Of a DNA stretch of 64,000 bases, positions 1-8,791 are shown piece by piece. Made by a program: the position numbers and the translations under genes. The DNA comes from Streptomyces tirandamycinicus (GTDB taxonomy: Bacteria; Actinomycetota; Actinomycetes; Streptomycetales; Streptomycetaceae): contig NZ_CP029188.1 of NCBI RefSeq assembly GCF_003097515.1, positions 5,033,001 through 5,097,000 of the forward strand, read 5' to 3'. Position 1 is the first letter of the stretch, and every line of letters starts with the position of its first letter. Below the pieces are notes generated by a model. That model was not told where the DNA came from, did not search any database, and saw only the letters and a list, made by a program, of their open reading frames with translations.

Positions 1-2
1 AG

Positions 3-404
3 TGCCGTCTCGCCGTCTCCCTGCACGCCCCGGACGACGAACTGCGCGACACCCTGGTACCCGTCAACACGCGCTGGAAGGTGCGGGAGGTCCTGGACGC
101 CGCCTGGGAGTACGCGGAGAGGTCCGGCCGCCGCATCTCGATCGAGTACGCCCTGATCCGCGACATCAACGACCAGGCATGGCGCGGCGACCTGCTCGGG
201 CGCCTCCTCAAGGGCAAGCGGGTGCATGTCAACCTGATCCCGCTGAACCCGACCCCGGGCTCCAAGTGGACGGCCTCCCGGCCCGAGGACGAGAAGGCCT
301 TCATCGAGGCCATCGCCGCCCACGGCGTTCCGGTCACCGTCCGGGACACCCGCGGCCAGGAGATCGACGGGGCCTGCGGGCAGCTCGCCGCATCCGAGCG
401 CTAG
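3..404 (+). CDS. rlmN: 23S rRNA (adenine(2503)-C(2))-methyltransferase RlmN, C-terminal part
   Basis: The reading frame enters from the left edge, so the start and the radical-SAM CxxxCxxC part are missing. The remaining 133 residues match the C-terminal third of RlmN: the stretch IEYALIRDINDQ, the VNLIPLNPTPG block, and the closing EIDGACGQLA, whose cysteine corresponds to the methyl-accepting cysteine of the family. RlmN methylates A2503 of 23S rRNA (and A37 of some tRNAs) by a radical SAM mechanism in the cytoplasm. The stop is followed by about 140 bases without a gene and then the thiamine riboswitch, so it is probably the last gene of its own transcript. Confidence 0.93.
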   Translation, partial: CRLAVSLHAPDDELRDTLVPVNTRWKVREVLDAAWEYAERSGRRISIEYALIRDINDQAWRGDLLGRLLKGKRVHVNLIPLNPTPGSKWTASRPEDEKAFIEAIAAHGVPVTVRDTRGQEIDGACGQLAASER

Positions 405-545
405 GCGTATCGATCACAGGCGTCGACCACGCTCGTGATCAGTGCACCCAGCCGGCCGGCGCACCGGTGGCCGGCCCCGGGACCGCCCCGGCCCTGCGGA
501 GCTCCCGGCGTGCCGCTGTACGCTGGCCCGGACATCTGCATATTC

Positions 546-642
546 CGACAGGGGAGCGCCACAGCGCTGAGAGTGCGGTGACCGTCAGACCGCAGACCCT
601 CTGAACCTCGCCCGGGTCATTCCGGGTAGGAAGTTCGGACGA
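546..642 (+). promoter_or_regulatory. TPP riboswitch (THI element)
   Basis: The conserved THI-box blocks are present in order: GGGGAGC near 551, GCTGAGAG near 566-573, ACCCTCTGAACCTC near 596-609, and the closing GGGTCATTCCGGGTAGGAAG near 613-633. It lies directly upstream of a thiamine-type ABC transporter, and a strong hairpin follows at 658-704, so transcription termination or translation block on binding thiamine pyrophosphate is the likely mode. The element class is seen in sequence; the switching mode is inferred. Confidence 0.93.
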
Positions 643-657
643 GACTCAAGCTGTTGC

Positions 658-704
658 GCCCTGCCCGGCTCCTGGATCCCGAGGATCCCGCAGCCGGGCA
701 GGGC
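658..704 (+). terminator. GC-rich hairpin of the TPP riboswitch expression platform
   Basis: A perfect 13-bp inverted repeat (GCCCTGCCCGGCT / AGCCGGGCAGGGC) with a 21-base loop lies between the riboswitch core and the ribosome binding site AGGAGGA at 728-734. There is no strong U-run after it, which is common for Streptomyces terminators, so it could act as a terminator or by masking the start region. Confidence 0.6.
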
Positions 705-738
705 CGCGTCTCTTCCTGGTCATGCCCAGGAGGAATCA

Positions 739-1836
739 GTGAGCACCACCAAGAAGATCGCCGTCAGCGCGCTCGCCGCGGCCCTCGGCGTGACCACCCT
801 CGCGGCCTGCGGAGGCGGCTCGGGGGACGGCTCCGCCGGAGCGGACGGCAGCGGCTCCAAGACCGTGACGCTGGTCAGCCACGACTCCTTCAACGCCTCG
901 CCCGCCGTGCTGAAGGAGTTCACCGAGCAGACCGGCTACACGGTCAAGGTGCTGAAGAGCGGAGACGCCGTCGAGGCGCTCAACAAGGAGATCCTCACCA
1001 AGGGCTCCCCGCAGGGCGACGTGTTCTTCGGCGTCGACAACACCACGCTCTCCCGGGCCCTCGACAACGGCCTCTTCACCCCGTACGAGGCCAAGGGCCT
1101 GGAGCGGGTCCCCGAGGCCGTCCGGCTCGACCCGGGCAAGCACCGGGTCACGCCGGTCGACAGCGGTGACATCTGCGTCAACTACGACAGGAAGTACTTC
1201 GCCGACCGCAAGCTCGCCCCGCCGCAGACCCTCGACGACCTCGCCGAGCCCGCCTACCGGAACCTGCTGGTCGTCGAGAACCCCGAGCGATCCTCGCCCG
1301 GCCTCGGCTTCCTCCTCGGCACCGCCGCCGCCTACGGGGACGACGGCTGGCAGGACTACTGGAAGAAGCTGCGGGCGAACGGCGTGAAGGTCGTCGACAG
1401 CTGGGAGATCGCCTACAACCAGGAGTTCTCCGGTTCCGCCGGCGGGCGGGCGGCCAAGGGCGACCGGCCGCTCGTCGTCTCGTACGCCTCCAGCCCCCCG
1501 GTCGAGGTGCTGTACGCCGAGCCCCGGCCGAAGACGGCGCCGACCGGCGTCTCCACCGGCACCTGCTTCCGCCAGATCGAGGCCGCGGGCCTGCTCGACG
1601 GCGCCCGGAACGAGGCCGGCGGCAAGGCCCTGCTGGACTTCCTGATCAGCAGGAAGTTCCAGGAGGACATGCCGCTCACCATGTTCGTGAACCCGGTGGC
1701 CGAGGACGCGAAGCTGCCCCCGCTGTTCACCGAGTTCGGTGAGGTGATCGCCGAGCCGCGGACGATGGCCCCGGAGAAGATCGCCGAGAACCGCGACCAG
1801 TGGATCCAGTCGTGGTCCTCGCTCGTCCTGAAGTAG
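739..1836 (+). CDS. thiB: thiamine ABC transporter substrate-binding lipoprotein
   Basis: 365 residues, GTG start 5 bases after AGGAGGA. A lipoprotein signal peptide ends in LAAC with the modified cysteine at residue 24. The body is a periplasmic-binding-protein type II fold of the ThiB/TbpA family (KTVTLVSHDSFNASP start, GDVFFGVDNTTLSRAL, and the conserved SYASSPPVEVLY block near residue 250). It captures thiamine or its phosphates outside the membrane and delivers them to the permease encoded next. Control by the upstream TPP riboswitch supports thiamine as substrate. The stop overlaps the likely start of the permease gene. Confidence 0.92.
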   Translation: MSTTKKIAVSALAAALGVTTLAACGGGSGDGSAGADGSGSKTVTLVSHDSFNASPAVLKEFTEQTGYTVKVLKSGDAVEALNKEILTKGSPQGDVFFGVDNTTLSRALDNGLFTPYEAKGLERVPEAVRLDPGKHRVTPVDSGDICVNYDRKYFADRKLAPPQTLDDLAEPAYRNLLVVENPERSSPGLGFLLGTAAAYGDDGWQDYWKKLRANGVKVVDSWEIAYNQEFSGSAGGRAAKGDRPLVVSYASSPPVEVLYAEPRPKTAPTGVSTGTCFRQIEAAGLLDGARNEAGGKALLDFLISRKFQEDMPLTMFVNPVAEDAKLPPLFTEFGEVIAEPRTMAPEKIAENRDQWIQSWSSLVLK

Positions 1837-3572
1837 CGGAGGCGTCCGGCGGGAGCGCCGGCCCGCGCGGGAGGAGGCTCCCGCGCGGGAAGGCGTCCCT
1901 GCGCGGCGCCGCGGCACGGGCGGCCCTGCTGGCCCTGCCGGTGGCGTTCTTCGCCCTGTTCTTCGCCTATCCCGTGGCCTCGATCGTCGGCCGCGGGCTG
2001 CGGGAGGGGGACTCCTGGCGGTTCGGCCAGATCGCCGAGGTCGTCGCCCGCCCCGACATCCTCGGGGTGCTCTGGTTCACCCTCTGGCAGGCGGTCGCCT
2101 CCACGGGCCTGACCCTGCTGATCGCGCTGCCCGGCGCATACGTCCTGGCCCGTCTCGACTTCCCCGGGAAGGAACTCCTGCGGGCGGTCGTCACCGTGCC
2201 GTTCGTCCTGCCCACCGTCGTCGTCGGCACCGCCTTCCTGGCCCTCCTGGGCCGTGGCGGGCTCCTCGACGACCTGTGGGGCGTACGGCTCGACACCACG
2301 GTCTGGGCGATCCTCCTCGCCCATGTGTTCTTCAACTACGCCGTGGTGGTGCGGACCGTCGGCGGCCTGTGGGCCCAGCTCGACCCCCGCCAGGAGGAGG
2401 CGGCCCGGGTGCTCGGCGCGGGCCGCTTCACGGCCTGGCGGCGTGTCACGCTGCCCGCGCTGGCCCCGGCCGTGGCCGCCGCGGCGCTGATGGTGTTCCT
2501 CTTCACCTTCACCTCGTTCGGTGTCGTGCAGATCCTCGGCGGCCCGGCGTACACCACGCTCGAGGTGGAGATCTACCGGCAGACCGCCCAGGTGCTGGAC
2601 CTGTCCACGGCCGCCGTGCTGACCCTGGTGCAGTTCGCCGCCGTCGGCGGCATCCTCGCCGTGCACGCCCGGACCGTGCGGCGCCGGGAGACCGCGCTGC
2701 GGCTCGTCGATCCGTCGCACACCGCGCACCGCCCGAGGGGCGCCGCGCAGCGGGCCCTGCTCGGCTCCGTGCTCGCCACGGTCGGACTGCTGATCGCGGC
2801 ACCGCTCGCGGTGCTGGTGGAGCGGTCGTTCGACGGGCCCGGCGGGTACGGCCTCGTCTTCTACCGGGCCCTGCAGTCGGCCGAGGCGAGCGGCGGCACG
2901 TTCCTCGTCCCGCCGCTGGAGGCGGTGTGGAACTCCCTCCAGTACGCGCTCGCCGCCACCGCCGTCGCGCTCCTCGTGGGCTCCCTCGCGGCCGCGGCGC
3001 TCGCCTTCCCCCGGACCGCTTCCGGGGGAGCCCCCACGGCGGGCCGGGTCGTCCGCGGCTTCGACGCGCTGCTGATGCTGCCGCTCGGAGTCTCCGCCGT
3101 CACCGTGGGCTTCGGTTTCCTCATCACCCTCGACGAACCACCGCTCGACCTGCGCACCTCCTGGATCCTGGTGCCGCTGGCGCAGGCCCTGGTCGGGGTG
3201 CCCTTCGTGGTGCGGACGATGCTGCCCGTGCTGCGGGCCGTCGACGCACGGCTGCGGGAGGCCGCGGCCGTGCTGGGCGCCTCGCCGCTGCGCGTGTGGC
3301 GCGAGGTGGACCTGCCGCTGGTGCGCCGGGCGCTGCTGGTCGCCGCCGGTTTCGCCTTCGCCGTCTCGCTCGGCGAGTTCGGCGCCACCGTCTTCATCGC
3401 CCGGCCGGACAACCCGACGCTCCCGGTCGCCGTGGCCCGGCTCCTCGGCCGTCCCGGCGAACTCAACTACGGGCAGGCGATGGCGCTCTCGACGATCCTC
3501 ATGCTGGTCTGCGCGGTGGCCCTGCTGCTGCTCGACCGGCTCCGCCCCGACCGTTCCGCAGGGGAGTTCTGA
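1800..3572 (+). CDS. thiP: thiamine ABC transporter permease (fused double permease)
   Basis: 590 residues containing two consecutive binding-protein-dependent permease domains, each with an EAA loop: EEAARVLGAGRFTAWRRV near residue 200 and REAAAVLGASPLRVWREV near residue 485. About 11-12 hydrophobic segments. The duplicated architecture is that of ThiP. The GTG at 1800 overlaps thiB by 37 bases; GTG 1812 is an alternative, and no Shine-Dalgarno sequence is obvious, so translational coupling is likely. The stop overlaps the next start by one base. Confidence 0.88.
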   Translation: MDPVVVLARPEVAEASGGSAGPRGRRLPRGKASLRGAAARAALLALPVAFFALFFAYPVASIVGRGLREGDSWRFGQIAEVVARPDILGVLWFTLWQAVASTGLTLLIALPGAYVLARLDFPGKELLRAVVTVPFVLPTVVVGTAFLALLGRGGLLDDLWGVRLDTTVWAILLAHVFFNYAVVVRTVGGLWAQLDPRQEEAARVLGAGRFTAWRRVTLPALAPAVAAAALMVFLFTFTSFGVVQILGGPAYTTLEVEIYRQTAQVLDLSTAAVLTLVQFAAVGGILAVHARTVRRRETALRLVDPSHTAHRPRGAAQRALLGSVLATVGLLIAAPLAVLVERSFDGPGGYGLVFYRALQSAEASGGTFLVPPLEAVWNSLQYALAATAVALLVGSLAAAALAFPRTASGGAPTAGRVVRGFDALLMLPLGVSAVTVGFGFLITLDEPPLDLRTSWILVPLAQALVGVPFVVRTMLPVLRAVDARLREAAAVLGASPLRVWREVDLPLVRRALLVAAGFAFAVSLGEFGATVFIARPDNPTLPVAVARLLGRPGELNYGQAMALSTILMLVCAVALLLLDRLRPDRSAGEF

Positions 3573-4603
3573 TGCTGGCGCTGGAGGGCGCGACCGTACG
3601 CTTCGGGCGGCGGGCGGCGCTGGACGCGGTGGATCTGGAGGTGGCCGACCACGAGATCGTGTGCGTGCTCGGGCCGAGCGGCAGCGGCAAGTCGACCCTG
3701 CTGAGGGCCGTCACCGGACTGCAGCCACTGGACGGCGGCCGGGTCCTGCTCGGTGGCGCCGACCAGTCCGGGGTGCCGGTGCACCGGCGCGGGGTGGGCC
3801 TGATGTTCCAGGACCACCAGCTCTTCCCGCAGCGCGACGTCGGCGGCAACGTCGCCTTCGGCCTGCGGATGCACGGCGTACCGAAGGGTGAGCAGCGGCA
3901 GCGGGTGGAGGAGCTGCTGGAGCTGGTCGGCCTCCCCGGCGCCGCGAGGCGGGCCGTCGGCGCGCTGTCCGGCGGGGAGCAGCAGCGCGTCGCCCTCGCC
4001 CGGGCGCTGGCGCCCAGGCCCCGGCTGCTGATGCTCGACGAGCCCCTCGGCCAGCTCGACCGCACCCTCAGGGAACGGCTCGTCGTCGAACTGCGTGCGG
4101 TGTTCCGCCGGCTGGGCACGACGGTGCTCGCCGTCACCCATGACCAGGGGGAGGCCTTCGCGCTCGCCGACCGGGTCGTGGTCATGCGGGACGGGCGGGT
4201 CGCCCAGTCGGGTACGCCCCGGGACGTGTGGCAGCGGCCCGCCTCCGAGTTCGTCGCCCGGTTCCTCGGCTTCGCCAATGTGGTGCCCGCGACGGTGACC
4301 GGTGGCACCGCCGCCACCCCCTGGGGCGGCGTCCCGGTCCCCGCGGGCTCGCCCCAGGGGGCCTGCCGGCTGCTGGTGCGGCCGTCCGCGGTACGGCTCG
4401 GGCCGAGCGGCGCGGGACTGCCGTGCGTGGTGGAGTCGCTGACCTTCCGCGGCCACCATGTCGCGGTGCGGCTGCGGCCGCACGACGCGCCGCCACTGGA
4501 GGCCGAGTGCGGACTCAGGGACGCTCCCGAGGTGGGAACGGAGGTCGGGGCCGTGTTCGCCGCGGAGGACGTGGTGGTCCTGCGGCCCGGCACCGGCGCC
4601 TGA
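3572..4603 (+). CDS. thiamine-type ABC transporter ATP-binding protein
   Basis: 343 residues. Walker A GPSGSGKST at 34-42, Q-loop MFQDHQLFP, signature LSGGEQQR near 132, Walker B LLMLDEP near 150, H-loop AVTHDQ. A C-terminal extension of about 100 residues has the TOBE-like layout of ThiQ/FbpC-type ATPases. The ATG overlaps the permease stop (TGATG-type junction), so the three genes form a riboswitch-controlled operon. The frame is open far upstream of the ATG, but that part is only antisense-like GC-rich translation of thiP and is not coding. It energises uptake of thiamine. Confidence 0.9.
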   Translation: MLALEGATVRFGRRAALDAVDLEVADHEIVCVLGPSGSGKSTLLRAVTGLQPLDGGRVLLGGADQSGVPVHRRGVGLMFQDHQLFPQRDVGGNVAFGLRMHGVPKGEQRQRVEELLELVGLPGAARRAVGALSGGEQQRVALARALAPRPRLLMLDEPLGQLDRTLRERLVVELRAVFRRLGTTVLAVTHDQGEAFALADRVVVMRDGRVAQSGTPRDVWQRPASEFVARFLGFANVVPATVTGGTAATPWGGVPVPAGSPQGACRLLVRPSAVRLGPSGAGLPCVVESLTFRGHHVAVRLRPHDAPPLEAECGLRDAPEVGTEVGAVFAAEDVVVLRPGTGA

Positions 4604-4662
4604 TCCGGCCGGGCCGGCGGCCCGTTCCCCGGGCGGCCGGGCCGACCTCCCCGTCCCCCCGG

Positions 4663-5799
4663 TCAGCGCCGCAGCGGCAGGGCCGCCAGTTCCGCCACCG
4701 CCCAGGTGAGCGGCGCGAAGACCGCGAGCAGGACCACGGCCCGGAGCAGGGCGGTGGCCTGCAGCAGGGACGCGGAGGCGCCCAGTTCCAGCAGGCCCGC
4801 CCGGGTGGCCGCGCGGGCCTGCCGCGCCTCCACGGCCGAGGTGAGCAGAGCCGCCACGGTGCAGGCCGCGACGAGCACCGCCCCGAGAGCGGTGAGCGGG
4901 CCGAAGGGCTGCGGACGTTCCCCGGCGAGGGCGGAGGCCGCGATCAGGGTGGACACCACGGCGCACACGACCCCGAGCGGGCGGCCGATCCGGCGTGCGT
5001 CGTCCATGAGCGCCCGCCCCGCGAGCAGGCGCATCGCTCCGGGCCGTACGGACTGCAGTACCCGCCCGCACAGATGGACGATGCCGGGGCCGGCCGTCGC
5101 CAGCCCCACCGCGGTCAGCGTCCAGCCGGCGAGCACCCCGCCGGGGGCGCCGCCGGTGCTTCCGGCACCCCGGGCCGTGTACGCCTCGACCGCGACGCCC
5201 ACGGCCGTCAGCGCGACGCCCCAGGGGAGGCCGCCGGGGGCTCCCGTGGTGTGCTCCGGCTCGTCGCCGGGGAGTTCACCGGTCCTCCTGCGGGGCGGAC
5301 GGAGGGCGAGCGCGGCCGCCCCGGCCCCGAGGACCGGGACGAGCGCGAGGAGCAGGAACACCGCGCCCAGCGGCAGCGCCTCGCCCGCGGCGAGCAGTTC
5401 CGCCGCATCGCCGTCGAACGGCGTTCCGCTCAGGTCGCCGCGCAGGTGCAGGAAGAGGAGCAGGGCCACCGCGCTGCCGAGGGCACCGGACACGGCGGTG
5501 GACGCGGCGGCCAGCGCACTCATCCGGACCGGTCCCAGCCCGACGGCGGACAGGCCCTGGCGCGGCCGTGTGCCCGGGTCGGTACGGGCCACCGCCACCG
5601 CGAACTGGACGGTGGCCGCCAGCGGGGCGAGGCACCAGGCCAGTCGCTGCGCCGCCGGATCGGCGGGGTGCGGACCGGACACCGCGTAGGACAGCGTGCA
5701 CAGGAGGAGGAAGCCGACGCCCGCCGAGGCCGCCGCCACCAGGAGCCGGCGCAGCAGGACCAGCGGATGGGAGCCGCGGCTCAGACGGAGAGCGAGCAC
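4663..5799 (-). CDS. ABC transporter permease-like membrane protein
   Basis: 378 residues, strongly hydrophobic with roughly 8-10 transmembrane segments and a basic N-terminus. It overlaps the end of the ATP-binding gene upstream (5781-6518) by 19 bases, so the two are co-translated and form an ABC exporter-like pair. The lay-out is that of permeases of the MacB/FtsX or lantibiotic-immunity type, but no clear conserved core motif could be picked out. Substrate is unknown. It converges with the thiamine operon; only about 60 bases separate the stops. Confidence 0.75.
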   Translation of the reverse strand: MLALRLSRGSHPLVLLRRLLVAAASAGVGFLLLCTLSYAVSGPHPADPAAQRLAWCLAPLAATVQFAVAVARTDPGTRPRQGLSAVGLGPVRMSALAAASTAVSGALGSAVALLLFLHLRGDLSGTPFDGDAAELLAAGEALPLGAVFLLLALVPVLGAGAAALALRPPRRRTGELPGDEPEHTTGAPGGLPWGVALTAVGVAVEAYTARGAGSTGGAPGGVLAGWTLTAVGLATAGPGIVHLCGRVLQSVRPGAMRLLAGRALMDDARRIGRPLGVVCAVVSTLIAASALAGERPQPFGPLTALGAVLVAACTVAALLTSAVEARQARAATRAGLLELGASASLLQATALLRAVVLLAVFAPLTWAVAELAALPLRR

Positions 5800-6518
5800 T
5801 CGGCCCGGCCTTCCGTGTCCGCGTCCTGCGTCGGGGTGACGCGCCGGCCGTCCACCAGCGTCACCCCGCGGTCGGCGAGCGTGGCGACCTCCTCGTCATG
5901 GGTCGCGAGCACGAGGGTGATGCGGTGGGACCGGGCGGCGGTGGTGAGGGTGCGCAGCACCTGGGCCCGGTCGGCGCTGTGCAGTGTCGCGGTCGGCTCG
6001 TCGGCGAACAGCACCGCGGGTGTGGTGACCAGGGCGCGGGCGAGCGCGATCCGCTGCCGCTGCGACTGCAGCAGGGCCCGGGGGCGCTTGCGGGCGCAGC
6101 GGCCGATGTCGAGCCGTTCCATCCACTCCAGGGCGGTGGTCCTGGCCTTGCGGTGGGAGGAGCCGCGCAGCAGCAGCGGCAGCGCCGTGTTCTCCCAGGC
6201 GGTCAGTTCGGGTACCAGCTGGGGCTCCGGGCCGATCCAGCCGAAGCGCTCGCGCCGCAGCCGCTCGCGGTTCAGTGCCCCCATGGTGTGGACGGGTGTG
6301 CTGTTGAACCACACCTCGCCCTGCTGCGGCACGATCTGGCCGGACAGGCAGCGCAGCAGGGTCGTCTTCCCGCTGCCGCGCGGGCCGTTCACGGCGAGGA
6401 TCTCGCCCTCGCGCACCCCGAGGGAGACTCCGCGGAGGGCGGGCGAGCCGCCGAAGTCGTGGTTCAGGGACCTCGCCCAGAGCACATCGTTGTCCGGCGG
6501 GACCACCATGGCGTGCAC
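5781..6518 (-). CDS. ABC transporter ATP-binding protein with a non-canonical signature motif
   Basis: 245 residues. Walker A GPRGSGKTT near 45-53 and Walker B AVLFADEPTA near 165 are intact, as is the H-loop LATHDEE. The signature LSGGQ is replaced by LLQSQRQRIA, and the residue pattern around the Q-loop (FGWIGPEPQLVPEL) is also unusual. The family is the MacB/LolD-like ABC ATPases that partner with separate permeases; the partner is the overlapping downstream gene. Because the signature serine-glycine pair contacts ATP in the dimer, the protein may hydrolyse ATP slowly or act in asymmetric fashion (inference). Confidence 0.85.
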   Translation of the reverse strand: MHAMVVPPDNDVLWARSLNHDFGGSPALRGVSLGVREGEILAVNGPRGSGKTTLLRCLSGQIVPQQGEVWFNSTPVHTMGALNRERLRRERFGWIGPEPQLVPELTAWENTALPLLLRGSSHRKARTTALEWMERLDIGRCARKRPRALLQSQRQRIALARALVTTPAVLFADEPTATLHSADRAQVLRTLTTAARSHRITLVLATHDEEVATLADRGVTLVDGRRVTPTQDADTEGRAECSLSV

Positions 6519-6622
6519 CTCGGTTCAGATCCGTGGGCTCCGTTCCGCCGCACGGGCGAACGGTCCCGATGCCGATCGGTCACAGCACCGTAGGGACTCC
6601 GGGCCGGGTACGGGTACGGCAC

Positions 6623-6670
6623 GCGGCCCGGACGCCTCCCTTCTCACCCGAAGGGAGGCGTCCGGGCCGC
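6623..6670 (-). terminator. intrinsic terminator of the aminotransferase gene
   Basis: Perfect 20-bp inverted repeat (6623-6642 and 6651-6670) with an 8-base loop, 67 bases past the stop of the minus-strand aminotransferase and upstream of the ABC pair start. Confidence 0.8.
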
Positions 6671-6736
6671 GAGGGCCGGCGGCCGGGCGGCGAGGGCACG
6701 CCACCCGGCGGCCGGTGTGGTCCGGTACCGGCGGTC

Positions 6737-8107
6737 CTACAGCTTCGACCAGGCCTCGGTGAGGACACCGCGCAGGATCTGCTCGATCTCGTCGAAGGTC
6801 TCCTGGGTGGAGATCAGCGGCGGGGCGAGCTGGACGACCGGGTCGCCGCGGTCGTCGGCACGGCAGTACAGGCCGGCGTCGAACAGCGCCTTGGAGAGGA
6901 AGCCGTAGAGGACCCGCTCGGTCTCCTCCTCGTTGAAGGACTCCTTGGTGCTCTTGTCCTTCACGAGTTCGATGCCGTAGAAGAAGCCGTTGCCGCGGAC
7001 GTCGCCGACGATCGGCAGGTCGTGCAGCTTCTGGAGCGTGGAGAGGAAGGCGCCCTCGTTGTCCAGGACGTGCTGGTTGAGCTTCTCGCGCTCGAACAGG
7101 TCGAGGTTGGCGAGGCCGACGGCAGCGGAGACCGGGTGGCCGCCGAAGGTGTAGCCGTGCAGGAAGGTGTTGTCGCCCTTGTAGAACGGCTCGGCGAGCC
7201 GGTCGGAGACGATGCAGGCGCCGATCGGGGAGTAGCCCGAGGTCATGCCCTTGGCGCAGGTGATCATGTCCGGTACGTAGCCGAACTTGTCGCAGGCGAA
7301 GGTCTTGCCGAGGCGACCGAAGGCGCAGATGACCTCGTCGGAGACCAGCAGTACGTCGTACTGGTCGCAGATCTCGCGGACCCGCTGGAAGTACCCTGGC
7401 GGGGGCGGGAAGCAGCCGCCGGCGTTCTGCACCGGCTCCAGGAAGACCGCGGCGACGGTGTCGGGGCCCTCGAAGAGGATCTGCTGCTCGATCTGGTCGG
7501 CGGCCCAGCGGCCGAAGGCCTCGGGGTCCTCGCCGTGCAGCGGCGCGCGGTAGATGTTGGTGTTCGGGACCTTGTGCGCACCCGGCACCAGCGGCTCGAA
7601 CGGGGCCTTCAGCCCCGGCAGGCCGGTGATGGACAGGGCGCCCTGCGGGGTGCCGTGGTAGGCGACCGCGCGGGAGATCACCTTGTACTTGGTCGGCTTG
7701 CCGGTGAGCTTGAAGTACTGCTTGGCGAGCTTCCAGGCGGTCTCGACCGCCTCGCCGCCGCCGGTGGTGAAGAAGACCTTGTTGAGGTCGCCGGGGGCCT
7801 CGCCCGCGAGCCGCTCGGCGAGTTCGACGGCCTTCGGGTGGGCGTAGGACCACACGGGGAAGAAGGCGAGTTCCTCGGCCTGCCTGGCGGCCACCTCGGC
7901 CAGCTCCCGGCGGCCGTGGCCCGCCTGGACCACGAACAGGCCGGCGAGGCCGTCGAGGTAGCGCTTGCCCTTGTCGTCGTAGATGTAGGTGCCTTCACCG
8001 CGCACGATGGTGGGCACGGGGGAGTTCTCGTACGACGACATGCGGGTGAAGTGCATCCACAGGTGGTCGTAGGCGGACTTGGAGAGGTCGCTGCGGTCCT
8101 TGCTCAC
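6737..8107 (-). CDS. class III aminotransferase, putative putrescine/diamine:pyruvate aminotransferase
   Basis: 456 residues from the GTG at 8107, which lies 2 bases after the Lrp stop with GGGGA upstream; an in-frame ATG at 8125 would overlap the regulator gene. The PLP fold type I class III signature is present: VSDEVICAFGRLG, and the cofactor lysine in TCAKGMTSGYSP near residue 287. Closest in style to SpuC/omega-aminotransferases of polyamine breakdown, which convert putrescine to 4-aminobutyraldehyde. The neighbouring gamma-aminobutyraldehyde dehydrogenase and polyamine transporter fit this. Beta-alanine:pyruvate transamination is an alternative activity. Confidence 0.88.
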   Translation of the reverse strand: MSKDRSDLSKSAYDHLWMHFTRMSSYENSPVPTIVRGEGTYIYDDKGKRYLDGLAGLFVVQAGHGRRELAEVAARQAEELAFFPVWSYAHPKAVELAERLAGEAPGDLNKVFFTTGGGEAVETAWKLAKQYFKLTGKPTKYKVISRAVAYHGTPQGALSITGLPGLKAPFEPLVPGAHKVPNTNIYRAPLHGEDPEAFGRWAADQIEQQILFEGPDTVAAVFLEPVQNAGGCFPPPPGYFQRVREICDQYDVLLVSDEVICAFGRLGKTFACDKFGYVPDMITCAKGMTSGYSPIGACIVSDRLAEPFYKGDNTFLHGYTFGGHPVSAAVGLANLDLFEREKLNQHVLDNEGAFLSTLQKLHDLPIVGDVRGNGFFYGIELVKDKSTKESFNEEETERVLYGFLSKALFDAGLYCRADDRGDPVVQLAPPLISTQETFDEIEQILRGVLTEAWSKL

Positions 8108-8109
8108 GG

Positions 8110-8601
8110 CTATCGGGTTCCCCACATGTAGGTCTGCTTCTTGAGCTTGAGGTAGACGAAGCTCTCGGTGGAGCGCACACCGGGGAGGGTGCGGATGCGC
8201 CGGTTGATCACTTCAAGCAGGTGGTCGTCGTCCTCGCAGACGATCTCCACCATCAGGTCGAACGAGCCCGCCGTCATGACGACGTACTCGCACTCGGACA
8301 TGGCGGTGAGCGCGTCCGCCACCGGGTCCAGGTCGCCCTCGACGTTGATCCCGACCATCGCCTGGCGCCGCAGGCCCACGGTGAGCGGGTCCGTGACGGC
8401 GACGATCTGCATCACGCCCTGGTCGAGCAGCTTCTGGACGCGCTGCCGGACGGCCGCCTCGGACAGGCCCACGGCCTTGCCTATCGCGGCGTAGGGACGG
8501 CGTCCGTCCTCCTGCAACTGCTCGATGATCGCCAGGGAGACGGCATCGATCGTGGGGGAGGTGCCACCCGCGGTCCTGGAGTCTGCGCTTCGACTTGCCA
8601 C
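8110..8601 (-). CDS. Lrp/AsnC family transcriptional regulator
   Basis: An N-terminal winged HTH (AIIEQLQEDGRRPYAAIGKAVGLSEAAVRQRVQKL, quoted only in parts here: DGRRPYAAIGKAVGLSEAAV) is followed by a RAM/ligand-binding domain with MTAGSFDLMVEIVCEDDD. From GTG 8601 it has 163 residues; the frame extends to 8679 but that would run through a repeated operator-like sequence, so the shorter start is preferred. It overlaps nothing upstream and is followed at once by the aminotransferase gene, forming a two-gene operon divergent from the aldehyde dehydrogenase. It probably senses an amino acid or polyamine catabolite and controls both directions. Confidence 0.88.
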   Translation of the reverse strand: MASRSADSRTAGGTSPTIDAVSLAIIEQLQEDGRRPYAAIGKAVGLSEAAVRQRVQKLLDQGVMQIVAVTDPLTVGLRRQAMVGINVEGDLDPVADALTAMSECEYVVMTAGSFDLMVEIVCEDDDHLLEVINRRIRTLPGVRSTESFVYLKLKKQTYMWGTR

Positions 8602-8642
8602 GAGCACACTGTGCACCGGAGTCGTAGATTCTGCAACCTCTG

Positions 8643-8673
8643 AGCGATGAAATTCGTTGTTCAGCGATTGAAA
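8643..8673. promoter_or_regulatory. direct repeat in the Lrp/dehydrogenase divergent promoter region
   Basis: AGCGATGAAAT (8643-8653) and AGCGATTGAAAT (8663-8674) are near-identical and spaced 20 bases apart, about two helical turns, in an AT-richer stretch between the divergent regulator and dehydrogenase genes. This is the expected geometry for an Lrp-type octamer binding site; binding is inferred. Confidence 0.5.
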
Positions 8674-8791
8674 TGTCACCGATTTCGAAGTCGAGCGGTG
8701 TCGGGTCTGTCGAAAGCGTCGCTCGTCGGGCTAGCCTGGGCCGCGTAGTGTGGGGGTGTCTCACCCATCGGACATCTGAGGAGGGGTGGCT

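Noticed and set aside
736..2729. Minus-strand frames of 393 and 438 residues over the thiamine operon
   Set aside because: Shadows of the plus-strand genes in GC-rich DNA; Arg/Gly/Ala-rich with no motif.
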